From Cryptomeria japonica (taxonomy: Eukaryota; Streptophyta; Pinopsida; Cupressales; Cupressaceae): a stretch of DNA of 64,000 nt. Where the stretch lies: contig NC_081406.1 in the NCBI RefSeq assembly GCF_030272615.1, positions 170,757,361 to 170,821,360 on the forward strand, read 5' to 3'. The notes under the pieces are model-generated. The model did not search any database, was not told the DNA's origin, and saw nothing but the letters and a program-made list of their open reading frames with translations. Positions 21,567 to 32,414 of the stretch are shown here, piece by piece. Both the position numbers and the translations under genes were made by a program. Within the stretch, counting starts at the first letter, position 1. Each line of letters starts with the position of its first letter.

Positions 21567-23164
21567 AAATTTTCCCACAAAATGAATGAAAGCATGCTCA
21601 GGTAGGTGATGAATAAGAGAGTTCTATCCATCAGGGTCCTTGCCCTCACCAAACGTTGATCCATCTTATATGGTGATGGTAGTTCATCAAAATATGGAAT
21701 CTCATGTCTTAAGTTCCTAAGGTGCACCTACAATGGGGTCAAGAGCATGATATTGTATTATTATAGTAGACAATAGAGGATGATAGAGAATGTTGTGATC
21801 ACTACCAAGAAAATAGTGATATCATATGCTCGGAAAACTATGTCAGACCTACAATAAGACATTAAGTATACAAAGAACAATGAATATCCAAATTTAATCA
21901 ATTTAATCCTTGAAACCATTACTTATAGGAATAAGACAAGCTGGGTGAATTGTTTGTATTGAGGGATTGGATACCATAAAGGATTTAACCACTGAATATT
22001 ATAGGACCCGATTTCTTACTGATAGTGATAGATATGATCCTTAAGGAGGTGACATATTATGGGACTGATATAGAGGCTCTCTTATCATCATTCATGGCGA
22101 TAGATTCTGAGGTGGCTAGGATGCGAGGTGGAGTGATGGAGCTTGGTATTCAAGTGAGAGTGCCTCTTATATTAGCACGAGTAGAGAGACAAACAAAACA
22201 TGAATGTCTGAGTCTGTCACATATCCAGCTAGAGGAGACTCCTAGAGTATGAGAACTATATATATAGCATCATTTCTACCTTATGTATGATGCTCTGCAA
22301 ACATGCATGCAAAATATGGTAGAATAAGATATTGCACGTGAACAGTTTGATGGAATGCTTCAAAGAGAATGTGGTAAGCATAGACACTGCACACAAACAG
22401 TTTGACATAACGCTTCATGCAAAACGTGGGGAGAAGAGTATGCATATGAATTGCTTGACATAGTATTTTCCCATGGTATCATGGGAGCTTCAGAACATGT
22501 TTTGAATGTCCACAAAAGCATTACGAAATGGAGATTTTGTGAAATGTTTTATTGTTTGGTAAGACTGCCAAGCATTTAAAATGTAGAGTTATGGATAAAG
22601 CACCTGAACTACTTGACATAATAGCTCAAACAAGATATCATCTATGGAAATGTAGTGATGGTTTAATATGACAGGCTGACAGATTGTGCAAATAGCTATT
22701 GAGCCAAGGACAACATAGGTGAATTTCTTGATAGAGTACGTATGTCACTTGATCGAATACAATGATCACAAAATCTATGCAAATAGAATTATTAAGCCGT
22801 CTTTGAAAACTTCAAATCATATTCAATTTGCAATTATAAAGTCATCATTTTTGTTTTTGCACCAAAATGGCTACCTTGGTAGTCATGTACATGAATGTAG
22901 AAACAAAGTTAAGATGCATGAATAGTTTGTCAAAATACCTCAAAGCTTAAAAGATGCAAAATGTGCAATCACAGACTTAGTGCCTAAATCGTTTGTCAAT
23001 AAATGTCTCGTGGGCATAGCATCTCCAAAAATGTGTTTTAGAAATTTTCAAATTCCACAAACATTGTCAACATTCTTCTTGACTACATAAGCCAAAATGG
23101 GTGGTTTTGAACTCTATTAAATAAAAAGGATTAAGGGGAAATTACCAGATGTCTATATTGTAAC

Positions 23165-24245
23165 TGTATACACCTAATAATGGTCTGAAGATAATTAATT
23201 AAATAAGCAATTATTTAATTAATCCCCCTCTCCAATTTAATTGAATTCATCAGGAATTTGATTAAAACCCTTTCCATCTACTTATTAATAAATCTAAGGA
23301 TTTATTTAATAGGTTCATTTTCATAATCCCCTTTGATTAATTAATTCAAATTAATTAATCTTTCCCCCCATCTCCAATTAATTCTTCTAATCTTCTAATT
23401 AATTAAAACAAATCAATTTATGAGTTGTTGAGAATTAATTAGTATTATTTGAATTTTTAAATTCAAATTACCCACATGCCTCCTAACTTCTAACCACCTA
23501 ACCTAACCACTTATGAATCTAAGCCATTCCATCTAACCTTGGGTTTAATTAAACCTACCTTAGCTTGCACATCCTAACCTCCTTATCCTAACCTCCTATG
23601 GTGTGGATACTCTCCCCTTGAGACATATGGCATTCTTGGGCCACATGTCCCCTTTCCTTAGACATTTTCTCTCTCATGAGTAAAGCTTCTTGACACTCGT
23701 CACCATAGAGATGACAAATGTTCCCTTTCATCCAACCTCGTTTCCAACCTCCTCCAATTTCACCATTGATATCTTCAGACTCAATCTTGATCGTTGATTG
23801 CTACCACCTCACCCTTGGCCTTGGAAATCCTATAAATAGACCCCATTTTGGAGCAATAATCATCCCATCTCATTTGCATTTCAGGCATTGTTACTATAGG
23901 CATAATATTTCTTAGCATATCATTTGAGCATTGTTATTATAGGTAATTGCATTCTTAGATCTAGCATATTTTCTAGCATAATTGTTGAATCATGTAGCTT
24001 AATCATTCTCTTTTCTAGCTTAAATGCATCATTATCATCTTAAATCCTCCATCTAGATGTAGTTAAGTCACTAGAATTTGCCTATCCAGATCTGAGAGAA
24101 AATCTACACTCGCATTTATTAGGAGGCGATAGATCGATTAGCCATGGTTTTATCTTTATTTTTTTAAAATTTGCTAACAATTTTTGTAATGATCTATTGA
24201 GTGTTTTGTGTTGCAGCTGCAGGTATACACTTCACAGGCACCACA
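23165..24245 (+). mobile_element. Solo LTR (Element 3), Element 5 family
   Basis: 1081 bp from TGTATACACC to GGCACCACA, flanked by a perfect 5-bp TSD, GTAAC (23160-23164 and 24246-24250). The left Element 1 LTR keeps the empty site GTAAC at 2893-2897. The sequence is the same family as the LTRs of Element 5 and the fragment at 27880-28698. No internal sequence remains, so it arose by recombination between the LTRs of a full element. Confidence 0.92.
23831..23838 (+). promoter_or_regulatory. LTR TATA box
   Basis: TATAAATA sits in the context AAATCC-TATAAATAGACCCC. The same box is present on the minus strand in family members at about 28031-28038, 45597-45604 and 55423-55430. This conservation supports it as the LTR promoter core. 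Confidence 0.7.
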
Positions 24246-24532
24246 GTAACCATTCTAGTAGATTTGTATGTATGTGGAGGTATAGAAAATAAAAGTGAGT
24301 TGTTTAATGCCTCAAGGAGAAAATCATAAATTATTTGCAGATTGAGTATAAAAGATTTTGTGGAAATGTTGTGAGTAGTTGTGAGAGGATGGAAGCTTCA
24401 AACAACATATAGACACTCATCAAAATTAGTGAATGAAATATTTTTGTTATGTCGGCAAGCTGAAGTGAGTGATGTAGTTAGTTACACACATAATCAAAAT
24501 AGGGATGACTTGGTGATAGTTTTGCAGTCACA

Positions 24533-26330
24533 ATGAAGTATAAGTTTCATAGCCCCGATTATGCACCCATTCTTAAATGTATGCTTCCAGACATTGGTGA
24601 TACAAAATTGTGAAATGTGAATCTTCCATATTTTTGGAAATCAATGGAAAAGAAGGACAAAACTTTGATAGCTCAGAAGATGCTAGATAGTGGATTGGCA
24701 CATGCGGCAGGGTACCCCACATCGGTTCAATGCCCAAAATTAGTTTTAGAATGCATGAAAGAATTTAATCCAGAGATAAAAGAAATTAGGACAGCTGAAG
24801 GTAATGTGGTGGCTAAACTTGATCCAATCTCTATTGCCATAATATTCAGATTGCCTTTCAGAGACCAATTCACAGAGGTAGACAAAGAGTATGCATATAG
24901 TTATTTTTTCAATAATGAAGCCCAGTGTTTGAATAATATAGCTAGAACATGGTTGGCAAAACCAAGAAGAGGGAAAACACAGCTTCCTAAGATAATACAC
25001 AGGTATTTGTTGATGGAGGATATATAAAACATGGTTATTTTCTTGAACCGGGTCACAGGAAATGAGGATTCGAATGAATTGGAGGGGTGGATGTTTTTGT
25101 TCATCAATATCATCTGTGAAGGCATACAGTTTATTAATTGGGCTAAGATTATTAGTAATAATCTTTGTGATCAGCTACTCAAATTGAGAAAGAATTATAA
25201 TTTCTATATGACATCATATCTCTTTTATGCCATAGCTGGGATGAAGAAATGACTAGGGTTGAATGTTGAAGGCATTTATGATGATGCAACTCAAATTTAT
25301 AACTATCACTCATAGCTGCAGTTGGAGGAAAGATATCATCACTTGAAGCAGGTTAATGAAGCCTTTACTATGTTAATAGTAAGAGAACTACAAGGTAACA
25401 TTGGACTTAGAATTTTTCCAGAAGCAACAACATTGGTACAAAAGTATGTTAGTTACTTCATATAGTTTTCAAGGTTCACATACATCCAGATAGGAGGTTA
25501 TGTTGGCTGCCCTCTCATGTTTTCAAGGTTTGATGAAGATAAGTTGATCCTTGTCGAGGTGTGCAGGCAAATTGCACAGGTCAACATAATTTTCTGGAAT
25601 AAAAGGAAAAACATTATGTCTTTTCCCATTGGAGTTGGTTATTAAAGTTGTGAGAGCTACTCAGATGCTCAAAGTATCAAGAGGTCTATAGCAAAGATTC
25701 ACCTGTATCCTTTAGAGATGAGGTTTCCTTTTGATAGCAAAGGGTATGTTGCAGGAGAGTTAGAATTTGGTGTCAATTTGAGCACTTTCCTAATATAGAG
25801 GATTTATGGCAAGACTGTGAAGATGATTTTGAGGTATGAAAAAGGGATTGGATGAGGTTTTCTGTCAAGAAGATAGGATACTTTGAAATATTTTCAAAGA
25901 ATAGCTAAAACAGATATGAATGTGCAAGAGTATAAGTTGGAAATTGGAGAATATCAAGCAATCCCTAGGTGAGTATAAAAAACTCTTGGTAACTTGTGAA
26001 CAAACAAAAATGAAGGTAATAGAGGACACAATGAATATTATTGGTGACATATCAGTAAAGGATAAATTTTAGCAAATGGATAGTCAAGTGCTCTTAAGAA
26101 AGTTTCATGATAGAATCAATACCTAATTAGCAAATGTGCAGGTTTTAGATGCAGATAGAATTAAGAGACTCAATGTTATTTTAGTTGTCTTAGATGCTTG
26201 TGACATGCCTTAATATTATCATGATTTGATTGACATTCAAGATGGCCAAGCTATTTCCAAATTGAAAATGAACAATGTTATCATTCCCAGGTACAAGTTC
26301 ATGGTAGATGCTCTCAAAGCATACTAAACA
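24533..26330 (+). pseudogene. LTR-borne reading frame (copy 2, shortened)
   Basis: This is the counterpart of 3180-13076. It keeps the ATG start (24533) lost in copy 1. In-frame stops appear at 24611-24613, about 25025, about 25250 and later. The TGG at 25088-25090 shows that the stop at 3735 in copy 1 is secondary. About 1.4 kb encoding the Ser/Pro-rich middle and the first part of the coiled coil is deleted, so residues around 25870 join directly to the C-terminal coiled-coil segment. No function was recognised. The two copies decayed independently: different stops, same frame. Confidence 0.65.
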
Positions 26331-27234
26331 CCAATTCAACAGGATCAAGTAATCAGCCAGCACACTTCTCCATGATATTGAGAATTAATATGATGCTTTT
26401 ATCTTTGTATATTCTCTTTTGTTGTGTTTTGATTAGTTAGTCTCAAGTTTTATTTTTAGTCTTATTATATAAATTGAGATTTTCTATCTCATGGAGTCAA
26501 AGGTTAGAAGGTCGACTTTTTCTGCGCATAAATGTTTAAGTTATTAACTCATTGTAATTTACACAGAAAAGAGTTAGTTATTAACTCAGGATTGAAGTTG
26601 GTTATGAGGTAGTTACTCATGATAGGTTATAAATACTGGAAAGATAGATTGTAGGAGGACTTATTTTGGACTTTGTGAGTTTTGGGATAGCTAAAATTTT
26701 GGATTGTATAACTCCATCTTTTGAATACAAAGAAAATTGGAAGTGTTTCCATGATTGTTAAGTATTCATTTTCTCAAATGTTATGTAACTATCGCGTGAT
26801 ATTGAAATAACAAGCTTGCAAATTACTTCCCTAGTTTCATGAAGACAATGGTCATATGACAATATAGACTTCTTTGGTATCTTTGGAGTATATAGGTGTT
26901 ATGCAAATTTTAATGCTTCATTTCACTACCTTCTTATGCGTGGTCTAGAGTTGATAGTGATAAGGTTAGAAGTCAATGAAATCTGAATAACAATCATATG
27001 TTTTTTGTGTATATTTATTTAAATTTCATTTATAGTTATTTTCCCATTTTCCTTTTCAAGTTAATTATATTCAAAAAATAAAAATACCCCTATCATATGA
27101 GGGAGCTGCCCCTCTCAAACATAGAGGAAGATCGTGTCCAAAGAATGATCTATCCAACTGTTGGGAACCTTTTTGTCACTCCTGCATTGGGCATATAGTA
27201 GAACATTGCAAAGTGACAGATCTATTTACCAACA

Positions 27235-27879
27235 CAGCTCTACAAATAATATCAATCCTAAAAATTAAAGCTTTGTACCTCTTCTTACACATAGTAGAGA
27301 ATGGAAAATGGTTGGGAATAAGGGCTTGCCTTAGGTCAAACCCCGATTTTGGAATTAACCATGAAATAGATTTGAATTGTAAATGAAGTACTGTAATGGA
27401 AATAATTTTCTTTTGAGGGAAACGCTGAAATGTTTGAAATACTAATGATTTACCTGTTTATGAAGTTTTGTTTACCTCCACAAGGAATTAAGGTTTCATT
27501 TAGATAGTCTTCATAAAATATAGAGCATGAATGCCATCTCCATTACTTGAATCTTGAATTTACTTTTGCTCCAATGCTTGAAAGAAGACTGATTGCCTAC
27601 TCACTTGAATGCAGATCTCAATTTTTCTCTCTTGAGTGGATCATGAATTCTAATTGCATGTCTGAATTGTGTGTCAATCATTAAACAATATAAACACCAC
27701 ATAAATGAGACAAGTAATAAAATAGAAAGAAAATTAAAGTTTAAGAAATGCAAACTTTTCTCTCTTTGCAATGTCCCATTTTCTTCTAATCTCAAGGATC
27801 TTGAAGATCTGTTGATGTGGCTCTAAGTAGTAGTATGATCCTTAAAATGAATACCTAGGATATGAGTAGCTACATGGTT
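27235..27879. other. Unassigned DNA between elements
   Basis: No gene or family was recognised. CAGCT at 27235-27239 would be the right TSD of Element 1, but no matching left copy was found. The 5' part of a minus-strand LTR (next entry) may begin somewhere here in a form too diverged to match. Confidence 0.4.
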
Positions 27880-28698
27880 CTATTCTAAATTCATGATTGA
27901 TAAGAGATGCTATGCTAAGATTATGCTAAAATTGATATTCTAAATGTTAATTGATAAATGCAGATTGCAATATCATAACAATGCAGAATTAAGCTACGAG
28001 GTAGGAGGAGTGATTGATCAAAATGAGGGGTATTTATAGGATTTCCAAGGCCAAGGCTGAGGCGGCAGGAATCGATAGTCATGATCTGATCTAGAGATAT
28101 CAAGGCCTAAGGATGGAGAAGTTGGAAAGAGAGACACGTGTCATCCCTGGGGTGACAAGTGTCTAAGAATATTCAACAAATTGCTCATGAGAGGGCAAGT
28201 GTCCAAGGGGAGAAGACATGTGGAAAATGTGCCATGTTTCTCCTATAGGGAATATCCAACCCACAAGAGGTTAGGATAAGGAAGTTATGATGTATAAGAA
28301 GGGATAGTGTTAGTTAGACCCTATGTTAGATTGAATGGGTTAGGTTAGAGGGTGGTTAGGCTAGGTGTTTAGAAGTTAGGAGCCATGTGCTCATTTGAAT
28401 TTAAAATTAAAATTAAAAGCCAATGGATAATTAAATTCAACAAATTGATTTAATTTATTTATTTAATTATGGGAAATAGAAGAATTGAATTGTGGTGGGG
28501 ATAATTAATTAATTAAGATTAATTAATCAAGGGGGATTATGAAATGAACTATGTAAATAAATCCTTAAATTTATTTACAAGTAGAAGAATAAAGGGGAAT
28601 TAATTAAATAATTTCATATTCAATTAATTAGGAAGGTTCATTAATTAAATCACTACGTATTTAATTAATAGTCTCCAGACCATTTTTGAGTGTATACA
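27880..28698 (-). repeat. LTR fragment (Element 4), Element 5 family
   Basis: On the minus strand it begins TGTATACACTC at 28698 and matches the LTRs of Element 5 and the solo LTR, including the TATA box (about 28031-28038) and the AATTAATTAA-rich block. Similarity fades below about 27880, so the LTR's 3' end is missing or diverged. Confidence 0.75.
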
Positions 28699-28835
28699 TT
28701 TTCCCCCTATGAAGTGATGTGTGACAACACATTGATTCAAAGAAAATTCCCCTGTTGATGCTGATTTGATTCAATTTGATGCCCCAGACGTTGATTGTTG
28801 GATCATGATACGAGGATACCCCCTCGGGAGATGAA
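28699..28835 (-). mobile_element. Internal stub of Element 4 with polypurine tract
   Basis: On the minus strand ATAGGGGGAAAA directly precedes the LTR start, marking this as the 3' end of a minus-strand element. The preceding bases (CTTTGAATCAA..., then CCGAGGGGG) match the same position in Elements 5 and 6. Beyond about 28835 the resemblance stops, so the rest of the element is lost. Confidence 0.7.
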
Positions 28836-28957
28836 TCAAATTTTTTTTCGATTTTAAAGATTTTTTGCGATTTTAATTTTATTTTTTATTTATTTTGTAA
28901 TTTTTGGTTTTTTTAGAGATTTTTAATTTTTTTTCGATTTTTTGATTTCATCTCCCG
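28825..28957. repeat. Inverted repeat around a T-rich spacer
   Basis: CGGGAGATGAATCAAA (28825-28840) and TTTGATTTCATCTCCCG (28941-28957) are inverted copies with one extra base. They flank 100 bp of T-rich sequence with CGATTTT motifs. A 44-bp-period direct repeat (GTAAAAGTCATTTTCACCAT at about 28968 and 29012) follows. Confidence 0.7.
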
Positions 28958-29049
28958 ATAAAGATTTGTAAAAGTCATTTTCACCATTCACTTGCCATTT
29001 AAGAGTAAAATGTAAAAGTCATTTTCACCATTCACCTGTCATTTTTACA

Positions 29050-30114
29050 CTTGGTTATTTGAAATTTTGAGCTCTGGAGAAAAGATGGTGATCCCTCATC
29101 ATGACCATAGATTTGAGCGATTTTGGTGGCACGAGCATCCTCCAACCTATGAGTCACCAGTACATACCCCAAGAAACCCTACTTTGTACGATTTTGTTGT
29201 TTTTTTGATAATTTAAAATCAATTTTTAATGATTTGGCGCGATTTGCATGAATGGACATTTTTAGTTAAATCTGTGGTGTTTTGATTAAATCATTTTGCA
29301 TTTTTGTTTACTGATTTTGCGTTATTGTTAGTCGTATTGATGTTTTTGTGAGGCGATTCAACATTTTTATGATGTCCGTCACGTTTTGAGTTTGAAGTTG
29401 GATATTTTTAGTGTTTTGGTTTCGCCATTTTTCATTTGCGATTCAGCGTTTAGGGTTTGCATTCTAGCATTATGATTAGATTAGTACTCTAATGCCAAGC
29501 TTCAACATTTTTGGTATTAACCCTAGCATGTTAAAAGTTCCAGTGTTTTCGGTACAAACCCTAGCGCTATGGGTACTTTTCTTAGAACTTTCATAAAATA
29601 GTGCTTTAGTGTTATATGCTAGTGCTCTCGTAGCATAGTTTAGCACTACTACTATTTTGGCATTTGGATACAAAAATTTAGGGTTTGTGATGATGTAATT
29701 TTATGTTTTCTTTAAGATAATTTGGCGTTTGGAAACCCAATGCTAGGGTTTTTTTATGTTGCCGCTTGGCATTTTAAGTTGATTTGGTGTCATGATGTCA
29801 AATGTTAAGGTATTGATGAAATTGGCTGATGTTTTAGGTTTTTGATCAACCCGAGTAGCATTCTTATACTAGATTGATGGAAAAGTTGATTTGGATTCTC
29901 CTATTTGATTAGTTGTTGTTTAGTTTCGATTATCTCAATTAGAGTGCAAGATAGGATAGGATAGATGATGACCTCATGATAAATGAGAGTCAGTGATAGT
30001 TGCTCAATGAGATTTGATAGAAATATCACATGAGCGAGATAGATTAATAGATTGATCGATAGATAGGTTGTAAAATCAAATTATTGATATGTTACTATGA
30101 TATGATTGCAGGAG
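29050..30114. other. Noncoding DNA upstream of the PMD pseudogene
   Basis: T/G-rich DNA with recurring short motifs such as GCGATTT and TTTTGGCATTT. A short coding-like patch occurs at about 29100-29190. It may be the 5' flank or an intron of the mobile-domain gene that follows. No promoter could be supported. Confidence 0.35.
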
Positions 30115-30936
30115 GGCCTTGACATTCTCCAGTCTCAAGAGCATTTCCCAAAGACATGGAGTCTGATATCTCATCCAAGACAAGCGTAAATTTGACCACA
30201 TTGACTAATACAACTTATCGTCTCTGATTGACACACCCTGGTATACCATTAATTAGGGTTTGTTGATTGCGCTGGCCAAGAGATGGCACAATGAGCATAA
30301 TACATTTCACCTTCGCACTGACAAGATGACAGTAACACCAGAGGATGCTTATTGGATACTACAGATACCTTTCATTGATGATCACATTTTCAACTATGAC
30401 ATCCCCTGACAGGAGATGCTTGACTTGGGCTACACTCCACTGCCTTTAGTGCTAGGAAAATTTGTCGGAGGATTCCTTTGTACTGATCATAGGTCAAAGG
30501 GACTATTAGTTGGATGGGATCACTTCCTTGAGCAGTTGATCACACATGGTACATAGTTCTCTTGGGGTTCCTACATGCTAGCTCACCTATACCATGATTT
30601 GCATAGGGTTGTTCACTTGAGAGGGAGCATCTTGTCGGCAGGTGTCACCTTACTACAAATTTGGGTTTGGGAGCACATAGCCATCACACACCCCTTGTCT
30701 AACAAAGATTGAATTGCTAGGAGACCATATGTTTGTGGTTATGTAGGAATTGTTGTACAACAAAAGCTAGGAAAGCTTGAGTATTGGCGACATGCATTGG
30801 ATAATTTGGATATAGTTATCTGTAGACCATATTGAGATTAGGAGGTATGGCCAGAGGATGCACTAGAGATGTCGTATGTGTTTAGTACTCAGAATCTGAT
30901 TGGATCGACCTCATTCATCACAGAGTGGTTTATTTT
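30115..30936 (+). pseudogene. Plant mobile domain (PMD) pseudogene, first part
   Basis: One frame runs through this stretch with about seven stops. It shows the hallmarks of the aminotransferase-like plant mobile domain (MAIN/MAIL-like proteins, also carried by some Mutator-like elements): an ALAKRWHNEHNTFHL block at about 30270, TVTPEDAYWIL at about 30330, a Gly-rich GKFVGG..., SYMLAHLYHDLHRVVH at about 30570, LLQIWVWEH at about 30650, a WRHALDNLD block, and FITEWF at the end. Stops at 30833-30835 and 30839-30841 replace two Trp codons expected in RPY-W-D-W. Element 5 interrupts the frame at 30937, and it resumes at 56111. MAIN/MAIL proteins help maintain silencing and meristem genome stability. 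This copy is dead. Confidence 0.8.
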
Positions 30937-31280
30937 TGTGATGTATCTGTGAAGTGTAGACCTGTGTACTTGCAGTTGCAACACAAAAACACTCAATAGA
31001 TCATTACAAGCGTGATTAGCAAATATAAGCAAAGACATGAAATCATGGATAATCGATCTATCACCTCCTAGTAAATGCGAGTATGAATTTTTCTCTCAGA
31101 TTTGGTTAGGCAAATTCTAGTGACTTGAATACATCTAGATGGAGGATTTAAATGATAAATGATGCATTTAAGATAGCAATGATAATGATTAAGATAGATG
31201 ATAAGCAAATTAAGATAGAAATAAGCTAGATTTAAGCTAAAATTGATCATGATAACAATGCTAAAATGCTATATGCCTAT
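30937..31280 (-). repeat. Element 5 3' LTR, distal piece
   Basis: On the minus strand this is the 3' end of the LTR. It matches 54994-55334 of the other LTR, including AACACAAAAACACT and the CGCCTCCTAGTAAATGCGAG-like block at the R/U5 end. It stops at CCTAT (31276-31280), the left TSD of Element 6. Confidence 0.9.
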
Positions 31281-32390
31281 TGTAGACACTTAAAAATAAT
31301 TATTTTAATTATTTTTAATTCCTCACATAATTAATTAATTAATTATGTTAATTCAAATTCCTCTCAATATTAATTAAATATAATTAATATTGTCACTATA
31401 ACATATGATTTATTTATTTAATAAATCAATCCCTTTCTTTATTCTTCTAAAAAAATCAAATCCTCACAAATCTTCCTCTTAGCTAATTAATTTCAATTAA
31501 TTAGTTAACCTACATGATTCCTACAAATCATCTTCTTAATTCATTCTTCTAGAAACTCCCTAAACTCACTTAACATTATTCTTCTAATTTTTTATTCCCT
31601 CCACTCATTCTCTATCCTAGTCAAATTCTTCTACAAATATTAATCCCACCTAACATTTCCTCTAATCCCCCTCCTAATGAGTCATTAATGGTTAATTATC
31701 ATGATTAGCCACAAAGTCAACTCTTTGTCCTTTTCATCCAACCACTAGCTTTAAATGCTCTTTTCCTAGGTGAATGTAAGATTTTTAAAATCACACATTC
31801 TTCTAGGCATCCCCTCTCCCAAGGAATTTTTAATTCCTTTTTATTCCTCCAATCTCCATGATATCCTTTTTTGGAGAATTTTTAATTCCTTCAATGCATC
31901 TTGTGGAGTGTGGAGATACGAAATGCCTTTAAGGCATATTTCTTGGTCTCCACACCCTCTCTTAGACCTTGTGTGAGCTCACAAGTAAATCTTAGCCCTT
32001 CATCTCGAACTCATCCTAGCCATCCATTTTCCTCTCCTCTTCCTATAAAATAGGGCTCCATCCCTTCATTCTAAACATCTTGAAGTCCAGTAAGTTTATG
32101 TTGCCCTTTTGAACCCAGGAAATCATCTTGGCAACTTGATCATCTCATTCTTATCATTTTTCAAATTCATTCCATTTGTGCACAACATTGGAGAGCCATC
32201 CACATCCAACAATCAAAGGAGCACATCAAGTGGAGCATTATCAAGGGGCGCCTTCACTTCATCAAGCTCAATTCGAAGGAGAAGGTAAAATAGCAAGGTG
32301 AAATGGTCTTTTAATGATATTTTAGCATTCTGCATATTTATTTCGTTATGTTTTGATCATTTGACCTTTAAATCTGTTTTCCCCTCTTCA
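31281..32390 (+). repeat. Element 6 5' LTR
   Basis: It starts TGTAGACACTT and ends CCCCTCTTCA, with AATT-rich U3 sequence. A TATA box (TATAAAATA, 32044-32052) is followed by GGGCTCC. It matches 44386-45499 with a 4-bp AATT indel and scattered, mostly transitional, differences. Confidence 0.93.
32044..32052 (+). promoter_or_regulatory. Element 6 LTR TATA box
   Basis: TATAAAATA in the context TCTTCC-TATAAAATAGGGCT, identical at 45153-45161 in the 3' LTR. It lies about 340 bp from the LTR end, suitable for starting the genomic transcript. Confidence 0.7.
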
Positions 32391-32393
32391 TTT

Positions 32394-32414
32394 TGGCACA
32401 CCCGATGGGACCCA
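32394..32414 (+). other. Element 6 primer-binding site
   Basis: TGGCACACCCGATGGGACCC starts four bases after the 5' LTR. It is a typical gypsy-type TGGC(A/G)-starting site. I do not assign the tRNA. Confidence 0.75.

Larger units (their letters stand above)
1235..27234 (+). mobile_element. Element 1: Ty3/gypsy retrotransposon with very long LTRs
   Basis: Two long direct repeats (1235-13967 and 21514-27234) flank a degenerate gag-protease-RNase H-RT-RNase H-integrase body. The left repeat ends in CCAACA at 13967, and a gypsy-type primer-binding site follows nine bases later. The right repeat ends at the same base of the repeat, at 27234. Without Element 2 the left copy is about 6.05 kb. Without the solo LTR the right copy is about 4.64 kb, because it lacks about 1.4 kb of the reading frame. 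The 5' border is unresolved: similarity stops at 1235/21514, but 20521-21513 may contain more LTR. No TSD could be matched (CAGCT follows 27234). The domain set is Ty3/gypsy; the extra RNase H recalls the Tat branch, but its position is unusual. Confidence 0.8.
21514..27234 (+). repeat. Element 1 3' long terminal repeat (with solo LTR insert)
   Basis: It is colinear with 1235-13967 apart from the solo LTR (23165-24245) present only here, and Element 2 plus about 1.4 kb of reading frame present only in the left copy. It ends in ACCAACA at 27234 and is followed by unrelated sequence. The degree of point divergence indicates an old insertion. Confidence 0.75.
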
